Below the pieces are notes generated by a model, which did not search any database, was not told the origin of the DNA, and saw only the letters and a program-made list of their open reading frames with translations. Positions 1-8,718 of a stretch of 64,000 nucleotides of DNA are shown here, piece by piece. A program made the translations under genes and the position numbers. How positions within the stretch are numbered: position 1 is the first letter of the stretch; each line of letters starts with the position of its first letter. Origin of the DNA: Streptomyces sp. CC53 (lineage in GTDB: Bacteria; Actinomycetota; Actinomycetes; Streptomycetales; Streptomycetaceae); the NCBI RefSeq assembly GCF_001865245.1, contig NZ_MKXB01000194.1, positions 192,747 to 256,746 on the forward strand, in the 5' to 3' direction.

Positions 1-278
1 AAGGGGTCGCGGCCGCCCCTGGACAGCTCCTCCAGCCGGGTGCAGGCCCGCTGGGCGCGCGGATGCGTGCCGGTGGCCCGCTCGGGGCCGCACTCCAGGC
101 GGAAGGTGCCGTCGGCGGCGGGATTGCCGGACCGCTCGACGGTGATCGTCAGCGTGTCGGAGCGGGACAGCAGCGGGATCGGCACGGGCAGGGGCCCGGC
201 GGCGGCACCCGCGGCGGGCGCGGCGGCGCCGAGGGCGGCGAGGGAGGCGGCGGAGGTGACGGCGAGACGACGCAGCAT
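1..278 (-). CDS. Subtilisin inhibitor-like (SSI family) secreted protein, 3' part missing
   Basis: The gene runs off the left edge; about 92 N-terminal codons are present. The ATG at 278 is preceded by AGGGAG. The first 28 residues form a signal peptide: twin Arg, then an Ala/Leu-rich core ending in GAAAG. The mature part contains FRLECGPERATGTHP followed by an RACTRLEEL segment, which matches the first Cys and following helix of Streptomyces subtilisin inhibitors (family I16). Known members are small secreted dimers that inhibit extracellular subtilisin-like proteases. The reactive-site loop and second disulfide would lie outside the window, so inhibitory specificity cannot be judged. Confidence 0.85.
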   Translation of the reverse strand, partial: MLRRLAVTSAASLAALGAAAPAAGAAAGPLPVPIPLLSRSDTLTITVERSGNPAADGTFRLECGPERATGTHPRAQRACTRLEELSRGGRDP

Positions 279-465
279 GCGAACTCCCTGGGGGGTCGGT
301 GTCACGGCGGGTGCGGTTTCCCGGCAGGTCGGTTTCACGGCCCGGGCGGCCGGGGGACGGCCCCGCGGACGGCCGGCGGCCCCCGCGGACGGCGCCCGCC
401 CCGGCACCCTCACTCCTTTAACGCGGCACCGCCCGCCACGTTGCGCGGCGGAGCCCCGGGAAGCC

Positions 466-493
466 TTTGCCCCGCGCCCCTCGTGCCTAGTAC
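466..493 (+). promoter_or_regulatory. Possible promoter for tRNA-Ser(GCT)
   Basis: TTTGCC at 466-471 and TAGTAC at 488-493 are separated by 16 bp and lie about 75 bp upstream of the tRNA. The fit to the vegetative consensus is only partial. Confidence 0.25.
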
Positions 494-568
494 CGTGGAC
501 GGCGATTGGTGACGCACCCCTGGGCTGTGTCATCATCTGCACGCACCACTCGCGCACGCGGGTGGGGA

Positions 569-659
569 GGAGGCGTCGCCTAGTCCGGTCTATGGCGCCG
601 CACTGCTAATGCGGTTTGGGCCTTAAAGCCCATCGAGGGTTCAAATCCCTCCGCCTCCG
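569..659 (+). tRNA. tRNA-Ser (anticodon GCT)
   Basis: This is a 91-nt class II tRNA. The acceptor stem GGAGGCG pairs with CGCCTCC at the 3' end, with discriminator G. The anticodon stem CCGCA/TGCGG encloses the loop CTGCTAA, giving anticodon GCT for AGC/AGU codons. There is a long variable arm, and a T-arm with GGGTTCAAATCCC. The CCA end is not encoded. Confidence 0.97.
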
Positions 660-667
660 CAGCAAGA

Positions 668-699
668 ACCGAAGCCCCGGCCCCAGCCGGGGCTTCGGT
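668..699 (+). terminator. Terminator hairpin of tRNA-Ser
   Basis: A perfect 14-bp stem (668-681 with 686-699) closes a CCCA tetraloop nine bases after the tRNA. There is no T-tract, as is usual for streptomycete terminators. Confidence 0.85.
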
Positions 700-1535
700 C
701 ATTCCCCGTACCTTGTCGCCGCTCCTGCGCCGGGCTCTCCCCGGCGCAGGCACACGGGGCGTCACTCGACCAGGACGAGAATCCTGGGAGCACTCCTGAG
801 TCACCTCCGCGGGTCGTCCGCGGCTAGCGGATCCTTCGGCCGCCGCACCCGTACGGGCACAGCAGCGACCAGCGTCTCGGCCCCTGACCCATGGCCTCGA
901 CCCCTGCGCCCCGAACTCCGCCTCCATGCTCGGTCAGTCGACCTCGGGGGCCTCGTCTCCCGCCCCGGTGGCGCGCGACCTTCGCTCCGCCTCCTGGCGC
1001 CGATTCCGTCGGCGGCAGGCTCACCGCCCTTGGCCCCTCCCGGGCCCCGGTTCCGCCGACTGGCTCATGTGCGCTGTCGCGGGCAGCCTGCGGCCCCCGT
1101 CAGCGCACTCCCCGCCGAGGGCGGCTGCCGCCCCGCCGCTTCCGGCCCGCCGGGGCGCCCGCCCGCGCTCCCGGCTCCGTGCGTCAGGCTCCAGCCGGAT
1201 GCCGCCCGCGCGGAGCGGGGCGCTTCGGACCCAGCGCTCCGGCCGCACGGGTCAGCTTCGCTGCGAATGCGGCCGCCGCAGCCGACCCACCCCTGCGTTC
1301 GTGCCGCATCGCCGCCGGGACCCCCTCCCGGCGCACGCGTTACGGCCACCGCCTGGGGCGCAGTCGCCGTGGCGTCCCCCAGCCAGTCCACTCCCCGGCG
1401 CCCGCTTTGTCCCGATCGATCATGCCCTGGCCAATGGATTTCGCATGGCGGCGGGGTTCATGTAATGTTGTTCCCGCAACGCCGACCGGGCCGAAAAGCC
1501 CGGGAGGAAAAGTCGGAGAGTAAGATCCCCGACAC
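700..1535. other. 836-bp tRNA-tRNA interval with no recognisable gene
   Basis: Several open frames exist on both strands, but none has a consistent GC3 signature, a convincing ribosome binding site or a familiar protein motif. No integrase, repeat of a tRNA 3' end or insertion sequence is visible. Confidence 0.6.
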
Positions 1536-1608
1536 GCACTCGTAGCTTAACGGATAGAGCATCTGACTACGGATCAGAAGGTTGCAGGTTCGAATCCTGC
1601 CGAGTGCA
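1536..1608 (+). tRNA. tRNA-Arg (anticodon ACG)
   Basis: This is a 73-nt tRNA. The acceptor stem GCACTCG pairs with CGAGTGC, with discriminator A. The anticodon stem TCTGA/TCAGA encloses CTACGGA, giving anticodon ACG, which reads CGN after wobble-A deamination to inosine. The deaminase for this modification, TadA, is encoded at 18942-19475 in this window. The T-arm contains GGTTCGAATCC. Confidence 0.97.
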
Positions 1609-1615
1609 CAGCAGA

Positions 1616-1647
1616 CCAGAGGCCCCGGAGGAATCCGGGGCCTCTGG
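1616..1647 (+). terminator. Terminator hairpin of tRNA-Arg
   Basis: A perfect 14-bp stem (1616-1629 with 1634-1647) closes a GGAA loop. It starts seven bases after the tRNA. Confidence 0.85.
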
Positions 1648-2111
1648 CTTTCTCCTGGTGTCTCCCGTTCCCGTGATTCACACCCAGCGGCATCGAGGCA
1701 GTCCGCACGAGGTGCGGGACGGCCACGAAGCCCCGGAAGGCTTCCTTGGTCCAACGGCCGTCCCTGCCGCTGCCCCACCGGAGGCGACCCCCGCTCCTCA
1801 GCCGCGCGGTCACCCCTGTCGGTCGTGGCGGCCACCGTGGCCGTTCGGGGTCCGGGTGCGGGTCGGGCGGTGCGGGGGTGCAGGCGGCCGCTGAACAGGT
1901 GGAAGCGGTGGCCGGAGTGGTTCTGCCGCAAGTGGCATGCGGTGACGTGGTCGTTGAAGGAGCCCGCGGACCCCGCGCTGCCCTGTCCGGTGTCGTCTTC
2001 GCGGTGACGGCTGCACGCCGGCCTCGTGCGGCGGCGCGCGTTGCCGGAGCGCGGGGACGGCAGCGCGTCTGCCGCTGTCGTGCCCGCGCGGTGGACCGGC
2101 TCTCGGCACGG
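1648..2111. other. 464-bp interval without a supported gene
   Basis: Open frames cover it on both strands, but I see no recognisable domain. The frame of the downstream hypothetical gene continues upstream to 1746, with a compositionally poor, Arg-rich translation that does not look like protein. Confidence 0.4.
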
Positions 2112-2510
2112 GTGTGGGAAAGTGGCCGTGTGTTCGTGTCGCCTGAGAACCGGCGCTTCCTGCCGGGTGTCCCGCCCGTTCTGCTGCCGGGCGGGGCCGC
2201 CCTCCGCGACGTGCTGGCCGCCCCGGACGGGACGGGCGGGCGGGTGCCGGTGTGCGATGGCCGGTCCATCGCGGTCATGACGACGCTCTGCGTGGTCGAC
2301 GGGCCCGGCGACGCCGGGAGCGTGACGCAGGCGGCCCTGTCCGAAGCAGAGATCGGCGCCGCCGCCGGCCGGGCCCAGGCCGTCCGGGACGCGGGCAGGG
2401 CGCTCGTCGTGTCCTTGGAGGGGCAGCTCACCGAGGAGCATGGCCGCCAGGGGATCGCGCTGCTGCATGACGGGCGGGCCCGCGGGGGGTTCGTGCGTGC
2501 CCTCGGGTAG
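2112..2510 (+). CDS. Hypothetical protein upstream of the DUF2797 gene
   Basis: From about 2112 to 2510 one frame has near-uniform G/C third positions and an ordinary amino-acid mix, including VFVSPENRRFLPGVPP and a helical Ala/Glu-rich segment VTQAALSEAEIGAAAGRAQ. I do not recognise the family. GTG 2112 is a guess; GTG 2130 is possible, and the frame is open further upstream. The stop overlaps the likely GTG start of the DUF2797 gene at 2497, which suggests translational coupling and supports this being a real gene. Confidence 0.4.
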   Translation: MWESGRVFVSPENRRFLPGVPPVLLPGGAALRDVLAAPDGTGGRVPVCDGRSIAVMTTLCVVDGPGDAGSVTQAALSEAEIGAAAGRAQAVRDAGRALVVSLEGQLTEEHGRQGIALLHDGRARGGFVRALG

Positions 2511-3381
2511 CGGTCGCGGGAGCGCCTGGCGGTGCCGGGGCGTGCGGTGGGTGTCCGGGCGGGCGGTGTGGGCCTGGGAGGGCGGGCGGCACAGCGATCT
2601 GCCCCACGGAAGCGCACTCGGCTTCGGCGTCGTCGGCGAGCGGCGGTGTCCCGGAGTGCGGGGCCATCCCTGTCCGGTACGAGGGGTCCTGGACCCGCGC
2701 ACCACGGGGGGTCTGTGCGCCGAGTGCGGGCGGCTGGACCGGATGGCGTCCATCGCGGCCGACACGCTCAGCGACGATCTGCGGGTCTTCCGTGTGTACC
2801 TCGCCTGGTTCGGGCCCGGCCTGGTCAAGGTGGGGATCACGGCGGAGGAGAGGGGCGGCACCCGGCTGCTGGAGCAGGGGGCCGTGGCCTACACCTGGCT
2901 TGGGCGCGGGGCCCTCATGGCGGCGCGGCGGACGGAGGCCGTACTGGGCGCGGCCCTCGGGCTGCCGGACCGGATCCCGTACGCCGCCAAACGTGCCGCG
3001 CGCGTGCACCTGCCGGGGCCGGGGGCCCGGCGCAGCGCTGTCGAGGCGCTGTACGGGCATGCCGTCCGCGTGGGCGGCTGGGGCGAGACGCTGGAGCGGC
3101 TGCCGCTCGGCGTGCAGGACCACGGGGAGGTGTTCGGGCTCCTGCGACTGGGCCGCCTCGACGGCGTGGTGCGTGCCCTGGCCGCCGGGTGCGTGGTCCG
3201 CGGCACCCTCCTCGCCGTCGCCGGCCCCGACCTGCACCTGCGGTTGCCGGAAGGCGGGCAGCACGTGGTGCTGGACAGTCGGCTCGTGGCGGGCTGGGAG
3301 CTGGTCCGGGCGGGCGCCGGGGACGGGCCGGAACCGGCCGTGGAACCCGTCGGCACGGAGGAGCAGGACGGGTTGTTCTGA
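2497..3381 (+). CDS. DUF2797 domain protein
   Basis: A 294-residue protein with the hallmarks of actinobacterial DUF2797 proteins. The segment AWRCRGVRW is near the N-terminus. A likely zinc site follows, made of two cysteine pairs (RRCPGVRGHPCP and GLCAEC). Then come the conserved stretches DPRTTGGLCAEC, YLAWFGPGLVKVGITA and LLEQGAVAYTWLGRG. The family's function is unknown. GTG 2497 was chosen because it directly precedes the first conserved segment; ATG 2467 and ATG 2440 are in frame but add only low-complexity residues. Confidence 0.8.
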   Translation: MPSGSGRGSAWRCRGVRWVSGRAVWAWEGGRHSDLPHGSALGFGVVGERRCPGVRGHPCPVRGVLDPRTTGGLCAECGRLDRMASIAADTLSDDLRVFRVYLAWFGPGLVKVGITAEERGGTRLLEQGAVAYTWLGRGALMAARRTEAVLGAALGLPDRIPYAAKRAARVHLPGPGARRSAVEALYGHAVRVGGWGETLERLPLGVQDHGEVFGLLRLGRLDGVVRALAAGCVVRGTLLAVAGPDLHLRLPEGGQHVVLDSRLVAGWELVRAGAGDGPEPAVEPVGTEEQDGLF

Positions 3382-3587
3382 ACCGGTGGCGCCGGGGATG
3401 CCCGGCCCCCCCGTCTCGCGGCCGGCTGCTTCCCGGGCCCGCCGCCGCGTGAACCGGTGGCCCGCTCGACGGTGGGCCGTCGTCCCTGCGGGGTGGTGGG
3501 CCGGTCTTCGCCGCGGAGTGGGCCGGCCCGCGTCCGTGGCGAGCTGCGCAGGGCCGCCGCTTCCCCCGTGAGCCGGCGGTCTGCCCT

Positions 3588-4568
3588 TCAGGGTGCTGCC
3601 GGTGGCGGGCCGACCGTCGTGCCGAGGGCCTCGGCGAGCAAGTCGTGTGCCGCACCAGGGGTGACCGTTCCGGGAGGGGACAGCCCGGCCACGAGCCGCC
3701 AGTAGCCGTCAAGGCGGGGCTCGCCCGCCAACTGGCGGTGCAGGGAGCGGCGGAACGCCGGTGTGTCACGGCTGCCTGCCGCGCCCGCGTACGCCGCGAC
3801 GAAGCAGTCCAGGGCGTCGCCCGGTCCGGGCCTGGCGGCTTCCCGCACGGCGGTGGAGGCCAGGGTGAACGCCTCGGACAGCCCCCCGTACAGCACGGCC
3901 GGCCGACGGCCCGCCCCCCGGCGGTGTGCCGTCGGCTGGCTCTGCGGCTTCGCCGGGTTCAGCGCCGCCACCAGGCTGTGCAGGCGCGCGAACGCGAGCA
4001 CCTGAGCGGGCGTCGGGTCCGGGGGCGGCTCGGGGACGGCCCGGTCCAGGACCAGCCCGACCACTCGGGACGGCAGCCCTGGCGGGAGCCAGCGGCGCCA
4101 GAACGACGCCAGCGCCGCCGTGCCGGGCGGGGCCAGCAGTGCCCCGACGAGGGCCAGCCGCTCGGCGCGCTCGGCGGGCGGGCCCTCGTGCAGCAGCCGC
4201 AGTGCCGCCTCCCGCCAGCGCAGCGCGGCCACCTCCCGGCCGAGTTCCCGCAGGTGCGCCGCGAGCACGTCCCGTACCGCTTCGTCGTCGGGGTGTTCGG
4301 CTGCCTCGATGTACCGGCCGACGTCCGGGACCGGCAGGCCGAGGCCGCGCAGTGCCCTGATCAGGCGGAGCCGCTCCAGAGCCTCGGGACCGTACCGGCG
4401 GTGGCCCCCGGTGCTGCGGGGCGCCTCCGGCAGCAGCCCCCGGTCCGAGTAGAAGCGGACCGTCGGACTCGACAGCCCCGTGTCCGGGGCCTCCTGGCGG
4501 GGCCGCTCCCGGGGTGGTGGCGGTGCCCGGCGGGCCGGGACCCCGCACGGGCGGCCGCCGCGCCGCAC
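3588..4568 (-). CDS. MerR-family transcriptional regulator
   Basis: The segment SSPTVRFYSDRGLLPEAPRSTGGHRRYGPEALERLRLIRALRGLGLPV (about residues 34-81) is the winged-helix and first coiled-coil part of a MerR regulator. The remaining roughly 240 residues, Ala/Leu/Arg-rich, form an effector region I cannot assign. The usual N-terminal strand (xxIGELAxxTG) is replaced by a Pro/Arg-rich leader, so the start is uncertain. GTG 4568 is offered; the frame is open to ATG 4691, which would overlap the divergent response regulator gene. The divergent 70-bp intergenic region could be shared. Confidence 0.75.
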   Translation of the reverse strand: MRRGGRPCGVPARRAPPPPRERPRQEAPDTGLSSPTVRFYSDRGLLPEAPRSTGGHRRYGPEALERLRLIRALRGLGLPVPDVGRYIEAAEHPDDEAVRDVLAAHLRELGREVAALRWREAALRLLHEGPPAERAERLALVGALLAPPGTAALASFWRRWLPPGLPSRVVGLVLDRAVPEPPPDPTPAQVLAFARLHSLVAALNPAKPQSQPTAHRRGAGRRPAVLYGGLSEAFTLASTAVREAARPGPGDALDCFVAAYAGAAGSRDTPAFRRSLHRQLAGEPRLDGYWRLVAGLSPPGTVTPGAAHDLLAEALGTTVGPPPAAP

Positions 4569-4574
4569 TGGGCG

Positions 4575-4616
4575 ATTCTCAGGAGATTCACAGGAACGGG
4601 TAAGCCCGCTCTCAGG
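4575..4616 (+). promoter_or_regulatory. Direct repeats upstream of the response regulator (putative OmpR-type operator)
   Basis: ATTCTCAGG (4575-4583) and ATTCACAGG (4586-4594) are repeated with an 11-bp period, and a further CTCAGG lies at 4611. Response regulators of the OmpR/PhoB class bind tandem half-sites at this spacing. A related pair with the same period precedes the glycosyltransferase genes at 6996. Binding by this regulator is inferred. Confidence 0.45.
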
Positions 4617-4638
4617 GCGCGCGGCGAGCGTGGCACCT

Positions 4639-5376
4639 ATGACCGCCACCTCGCTTTCCCCGCGTACCGGGACGCGCCGCCCCGACGGCATGCTCGTCCG
4701 CGTCCTCGTCGTCGACGACGAGGCGTCGCTCGCCGAGCTGCTGTCCCTCGCCCTGCGCTACGAGGGCTGGGAGGTGCGCAGCGCGGAGGACGGCGCGGGC
4801 GCCCTCCGCACCGCCCGTGACTTCCGGCCCGACGCCGTCGTCCTCGACGTGATGCTGCCCGACATGGACGGGCTGAGTGTGCTCCGGCGGCTGCGCCAGG
4901 AGCACGCCGACGTGCCCGTGCTGTTCCTCACCGCGAAGGATTCCGTCGAGGACCGCATCGCCGGTCTGACGGCCGGCGGGGACGACTACGTCACCAAGCC
5001 CTTCAGCCTGGAGGAGGTCGTCGCCCGGCTGCGGGGGCTCATCCGGCGGTCGGGCGCCGCCGTCGCCCGCAGCGAGTCGCTGCTCGTGGTGGGGGACCTG
5101 ACGCTGGACGAGGACAGCCACGAGGTGACCCGCGGCGGTGAGGGCATCCACCTCACCGCCACCGAGTTCGAGCTGCTGCGGTTCCTCATGCGCAACCCGC
5201 GCCGCGTCCTCAGCAAGGCCCAGATCCTCGACCGGGTCTGGTCCTACGACTTCGGCGGCCAGGCCAACGTGGTGGAGCTCTACATCTCCTACCTCCGGCG
5301 CAAGATCGACGCGGGGCGCTCGCCGATGATCCACACCAGGCGCGGCGCCGGATACCTGATCAAACCGGGTGAGTGA
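4639..5376 (+). CDS. OmpR/PhoB-type response regulator
   Basis: A 245-residue two-domain regulator. The receiver domain (about 20-135) has the acidic pair in LVVDDE, the phosphoacceptor Asp70 in VVLDVMLPD, and the conserved Lys in DDYVTKPF. The C-terminal winged helix contains HLTATEFELLRFLMRNP and SYLRRKID and ends GAGYLIKPGE. ATG 4639 gives the normal length with an 18-residue leader; ATG 4690 is a shorter alternative. Its last eight bases overlap the histidine kinase start at 5369, so the two are coupled. It probably controls the two glycosyltransferase genes downstream. Confidence 0.93.
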   Translation: MTATSLSPRTGTRRPDGMLVRVLVVDDEASLAELLSLALRYEGWEVRSAEDGAGALRTARDFRPDAVVLDVMLPDMDGLSVLRRLRQEHADVPVLFLTAKDSVEDRIAGLTAGGDDYVTKPFSLEEVVARLRGLIRRSGAAVARSESLLVVGDLTLDEDSHEVTRGGEGIHLTATEFELLRFLMRNPRRVLSKAQILDRVWSYDFGGQANVVELYISYLRRKIDAGRSPMIHTRRGAGYLIKPGE

Positions 5377-7030
5377 CGGCGTGCGCGGACGGCCGGCCCG
5401 GTCGCGGCGCGGGTGGCTCCCGCGGTGCGCCGTGCCTCGGCGCACCCAGACCGTCCGGGACGCGGGGCCTCGGCGGGAGCCCGGTCCTCGGGCGGGCGCA
5501 CTGCTCCCACGGGGGCGGCGTCCGTGGCGTGCACGGCTCGTGCCGCGACTCGGACGCCGTCGGCGGTGGTCGCTGCGGACCCGGCTCGTCGTGTCGGCCG
5601 TCACGCTGATCGCGGTCGTCGCCACGGTCATCGGCGCGGTCACCACCCTCGCGCTGCGGTCGTACCTCGTCGAGCAGAAGGACCAGAAGCTCGCCGAGGC
5701 GGTCCGGCGCAGCGACCGCGATCCCGGGTACGACCTGCGGTTCGTCGGTGCGCCCGGCAACCCTGCCGGGACCGTCGGCGGCCGGGCCGCGGACCGTGAG
5801 GCGCCGCTCGGCCTCGCCGGCCGCATCGACCGGCAGACCCCCGGCGCGCCCCTCGGCGGACTGGACGAGCGGCAGCTCGCCGCCCTGTCGGCGGCCCCGC
5901 GGGACGGCCGGCCGCACACGGTGGCCCTGCCGGGACTCGGGGACCACCGGATACAGGCGTCCGCCGACGGGCGGACCGTCCTCGGGTTCCCGCTCGCCGA
6001 CGTCCAGGACACAGTCACCACGCTCATCTGGGTGGAGGTGTCCGTCACCGCGGCCGGACTCGTGGCCGCCTCCCTCGCGGGCGGCGCGCTGGTCGGCGTC
6101 GCCCTGCGGCCGCTGCGGCGGGTCGCGGCGACCGCCACCCGGGTCGCCGGACTCCGACTGCACAGGGGTGAGGTGGCGCCGCTGGAGCGGGTGCCCGACA
6201 CCGAGGCGGACCCGCGCACGGAGGTGGGGCAGGTCGGTGCAGCCCTGAACCGCATGCTCGACCACGTCCATGCGGCGCTGCACGCCCGCCAGGAGAGCGA
6301 GACCCGCGTGCGGCAGTTCGTCGCCGACGCCAGCCACGAGCTGCGCACGCCGCTTGCCTCCATCCGCGGCTACGCGGAGCTCACCCGACGCGGCCGACAG
6401 GGGGCCCCGGGAGCCGGCCCGGTCGACACCGGGCACGCACTCGGCCGTATCGAGGCGGAGGCCACCCGCATGACCGGCCTCGTCGAGGACCTGCTGCTCC
6501 TCGCCCGACTCGACGCCGGGCGGCCCCTGTCGTACGAGGACACGGACCTGTCGGTGCTGGTCGTGGACGCCGTCAGCGACGCCCGTGCAGCGGGGCGGGA
6601 GCACGTCTGGCACCTCGACCTGCCGGCCGATCCGGTGGTCGTCCGCGGGGATCCGGCGCGGCTCCAGCAGGTCCTGGTCAACCTGCTCGCCAACGCCCGC
6701 ACGCACACACCGCCCGGCACGACCGTGACCGCCCGCATCCGCAAGGACGGGCGGGACGCGGTCGTGGAGGTCCGCGACGACGGGCCCGGCATCGCGCGGG
6801 ACGTGCTGCCGCACGTCTTCGAGAGGTTCGCACGCGGGGACACCTCGCGGTCCCGGCAGTCCGGGTCGACGGGGCTCGGACTCGCCATCGTGCACGCCGT
6901 CGTCACCGCGCACGGCGGCCGGGTGGACGTGACCAGCGCGCCGGGCCGCACGGTGTTCTCCGTGCGGTTGCCCGGTGGCGCGGCACCCGTCGACTCACAG
7001 GCCGGGCACAGGCTCGTCACACGGCCCTGA
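5369..7030 (+). CDS. Sensor histidine kinase (HAMP, two membrane segments)
   Basis: A 553-residue kinase. A basic cytoplasmic leader of about 70 residues precedes membrane segment 1 (about 73-95). An extracytoplasmic sensor region follows (about 96-213), then membrane segment 2 (about 216-245) and a HAMP linker. The H-box FVADASHELRTPLASIRGYAE has phosphoacceptor His323. The N-box LVNLLANARTHTPPG, the G1 box DDGPGI, the F-box VFERFARG and the G2 box GLGLAIVHAV are all present, so the enzyme looks intact. The GTG start overlaps the response regulator stop. The ligand is unknown; the context suggests cell-envelope sensing. Confidence 0.93.
   Translation: MSDGVRGRPARSRRGWLPRCAVPRRTQTVRDAGPRREPGPRAGALLPRGRRPWRARLVPRLGRRRRWSLRTRLVVSAVTLIAVVATVIGAVTTLALRSYLVEQKDQKLAEAVRRSDRDPGYDLRFVGAPGNPAGTVGGRAADREAPLGLAGRIDRQTPGAPLGGLDERQLAALSAAPRDGRPHTVALPGLGDHRIQASADGRTVLGFPLADVQDTVTTLIWVEVSVTAAGLVAASLAGGALVGVALRPLRRVAATATRVAGLRLHRGEVAPLERVPDTEADPRTEVGQVGAALNRMLDHVHAALHARQESETRVRQFVADASHELRTPLASIRGYAELTRRGRQGAPGAGPVDTGHALGRIEAEATRMTGLVEDLLLLARLDAGRPLSYEDTDLSVLVVDAVSDARAAGREHVWHLDLPADPVVVRGDPARLQQVLVNLLANARTHTPPGTTVTARIRKDGRDAVVEVRDDGPGIARDVLPHVFERFARGDTSRSRQSGSTGLGLAIVHAVVTAHGGRVDVTSAPGRTVFSVRLPGGAAPVDSQAGHRLVTRP
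6996..7012 (+). promoter_or_regulatory. CACAGG direct repeat upstream of the glycosyltransferase genes
   Basis: CACAGG occurs at 6996-7001 and 7007-7012, an 11-bp period, within the last codons of the kinase gene and 45 bp before the GT2 gene. It resembles the repeat upstream of the response regulator and may be a second binding site for it. Confidence 0.35.
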
Positions 7031-7056
7031 CAGGGCGCTCGGCGAACGTCGGACGC

Positions 7057-8718
7057 ATGCCGACCGACACCGAGACACCCACCGGCGCGGCCACCCTGCC
7101 GGCCCGGGAGCACCTGCCCGCGAGCGTCGCCGACCGGCCCGTGCTGGACGTCGTGATCCCCGTCCACAACGAGGAGAGAGACCTGGGGCCGTGCGTGCGC
7201 AGGGTGCACGCGCACCTGGCCCGGACCTTCCCGTACGGCTTCAGGATCACCGTCGCCGACAACGCAAGCACCGACCGCACCCCGGACATCGCCGCAGAGC
7301 TCGCGCGGACCGTTCCCGGTGTGCGGTCCGTGCGGCTCGACCAGAAGGGCCGGGGGCGGGCGCTGCGCGCCGTCTGGTCCGCCTCCGACGCCCACGTCCT
7401 GGCGTACATGGACGTCGACCTGTCGACGGACCTCAACGCGCTCCTGCCGCTGGTCGCGCCGCTGATCTCCGGGCACTCCGACCTGGCCATAGGATCCCGG
7501 CTCGCGCCCAGCGCGCGGGTGGTGCGCGGGCCGAAGCGGGAGTTCGTCTCCCGGGCCTACAACCTGATCCTGCGGGGCTCGCTCGCGGCCGGCTTCAGTG
7601 ACGCCCAGTGCGGGTTCAAGGCCGTGCGGCGGGAGGTGGCGCAGCGGCTGCTGCCACTCGTGGAGGACACCGGCTGGTTCTTCGACACCGAGATGCTCGT
7701 GCTGGCGGAGCGGGCCGGGCTGCGCATCCACGAGGTACCGGTCGACTGGGTCGACGACCCCGACTCGACGGTGGACATCGTCAGGACCGCGGCGGACGAC
7801 CTGAAAGGCGTCTGGCGGGTCGGCCGGGCGCTCGCCAGGGGCGCACTGCCGCTGGACCGGCTGGCCCGGCCCTTCGGTGACGATCCCCGCGACGGGCTGA
7901 TCGGCGGAGTCCCCGACGGACTGGCCCGCCAACTCGTCGGCTTCTGTGTCGTCGGAGCGTTCTCCACGCTCTTCTACCTGGCGCTGTACGCGCTGTTCCG
8001 GCTCGGCGCGGGGCCGCAGCTCGCCAACGCGGCCGCCCTGCTGGTGGCGGCGGTCGCCAACACCGCCGCCAACCGCCGGCTCACCTTCGGCGTGCGGGGG
8101 CGCGGCGGAGCCGTTCGCCACCAGGCCCAGGGGCTGGTGGTGTTCGGGATCGGTCTGGCGCTCACGAGCGGCTCCTTGGCGGCTCTTGAGACCGCGACCG
8201 GCAACCCCTCCCAGGCCACCGAGGTGGCCGTGCTGATCGCGGCCAACCTCGCCGCGACGTTGCTCCGGTTCCTGCTCCTGCGCGCCTGGGTGTTCCCGGA
8301 CCGGCATGCCCCCTCCGGGCGCCCGTGGGCTTCCCCCGCGGCCCCATCCGGCCCGGTGACGGCTCCTGCCGGCCACGGGGCGGCCCCCGCGGGGTACACG
8401 CCGGAATCTTCGGGCGGCACCGCGGCTCGCTCCGGACGGGAGCCGGCTGCCCCCTGTGGCACTGCGACGCCCTCCGGGCGAGTAGCCGTTCCTTCCGACG
8501 GGGTTGCGGCTCGCTCCGGGCGGGAGGCCGATCCCTTCAACGGTGCTTCGGCTGCCCACGAGCGGGGGGTGGTTGCTTCATGGGCCCCTCCGCCTTCCTC
8601 TCCGCCGCCTCCCCTCCCTTCCTCGTCTGCTTCTCCACCCACCCGTCCGTTCGCGGCCGGTCCTCACCCCAACTCCACCGCACAGCCCTCCTCGACTGAT
8701 CAGGAAGAAGTCCGATGA
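7057..8718 (+). CDS. GT2 glycosyltransferase fused to a GtrA-like membrane domain
   Basis: Residues about 28-210 are a DPM1-like GT2 domain. LDVVIPVHNEERDL is the nucleotide-binding start, VADNASTDRTPDIA follows, and AYMDVDLSTD carries the DxD-type metal site. Residues about 285-415 form a GtrA domain with four hydrophobic segments, ending LRFLLLRAWVFP. Such fusions make or flip polyprenyl-phosphate sugars for GT39/GT-C enzymes, and one is encoded next. The last 135 residues are a low-complexity Pro/Ser/Gly/Arg tail of no known function. The stop overlaps the next gene (ATGA). Confidence 0.9.
   Translation: MPTDTETPTGAATLPAREHLPASVADRPVLDVVIPVHNEERDLGPCVRRVHAHLARTFPYGFRITVADNASTDRTPDIAAELARTVPGVRSVRLDQKGRGRALRAVWSASDAHVLAYMDVDLSTDLNALLPLVAPLISGHSDLAIGSRLAPSARVVRGPKREFVSRAYNLILRGSLAAGFSDAQCGFKAVRREVAQRLLPLVEDTGWFFDTEMLVLAERAGLRIHEVPVDWVDDPDSTVDIVRTAADDLKGVWRVGRALARGALPLDRLARPFGDDPRDGLIGGVPDGLARQLVGFCVVGAFSTLFYLALYALFRLGAGPQLANAAALLVAAVANTAANRRLTFGVRGRGGAVRHQAQGLVVFGIGLALTSGSLAALETATGNPSQATEVAVLIAANLAATLLRFLLLRAWVFPDRHAPSGRPWASPAAPSGPVTAPAGHGAAPAGYTPESSGGTAARSGREPAAPCGTATPSGRVAVPSDGVAARSGREADPFNGASAAHERGVVASWAPPPSSPPPPLPSSSASPPTRPFAAGPHPNSTAQPSSTDQEEVR

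Noticed and set aside
700..1535. Possible integrative element between two tRNA genes
   Set aside because: No integrase, excisionase or duplicated tRNA 3' end is visible and no frame is convincingly coding.
4480..4691. N-terminal frameshift in the MerR-type gene
   Set aside because: No alternative frame contains the missing MerR N-terminal strand, so an unusual start is as likely as damage.
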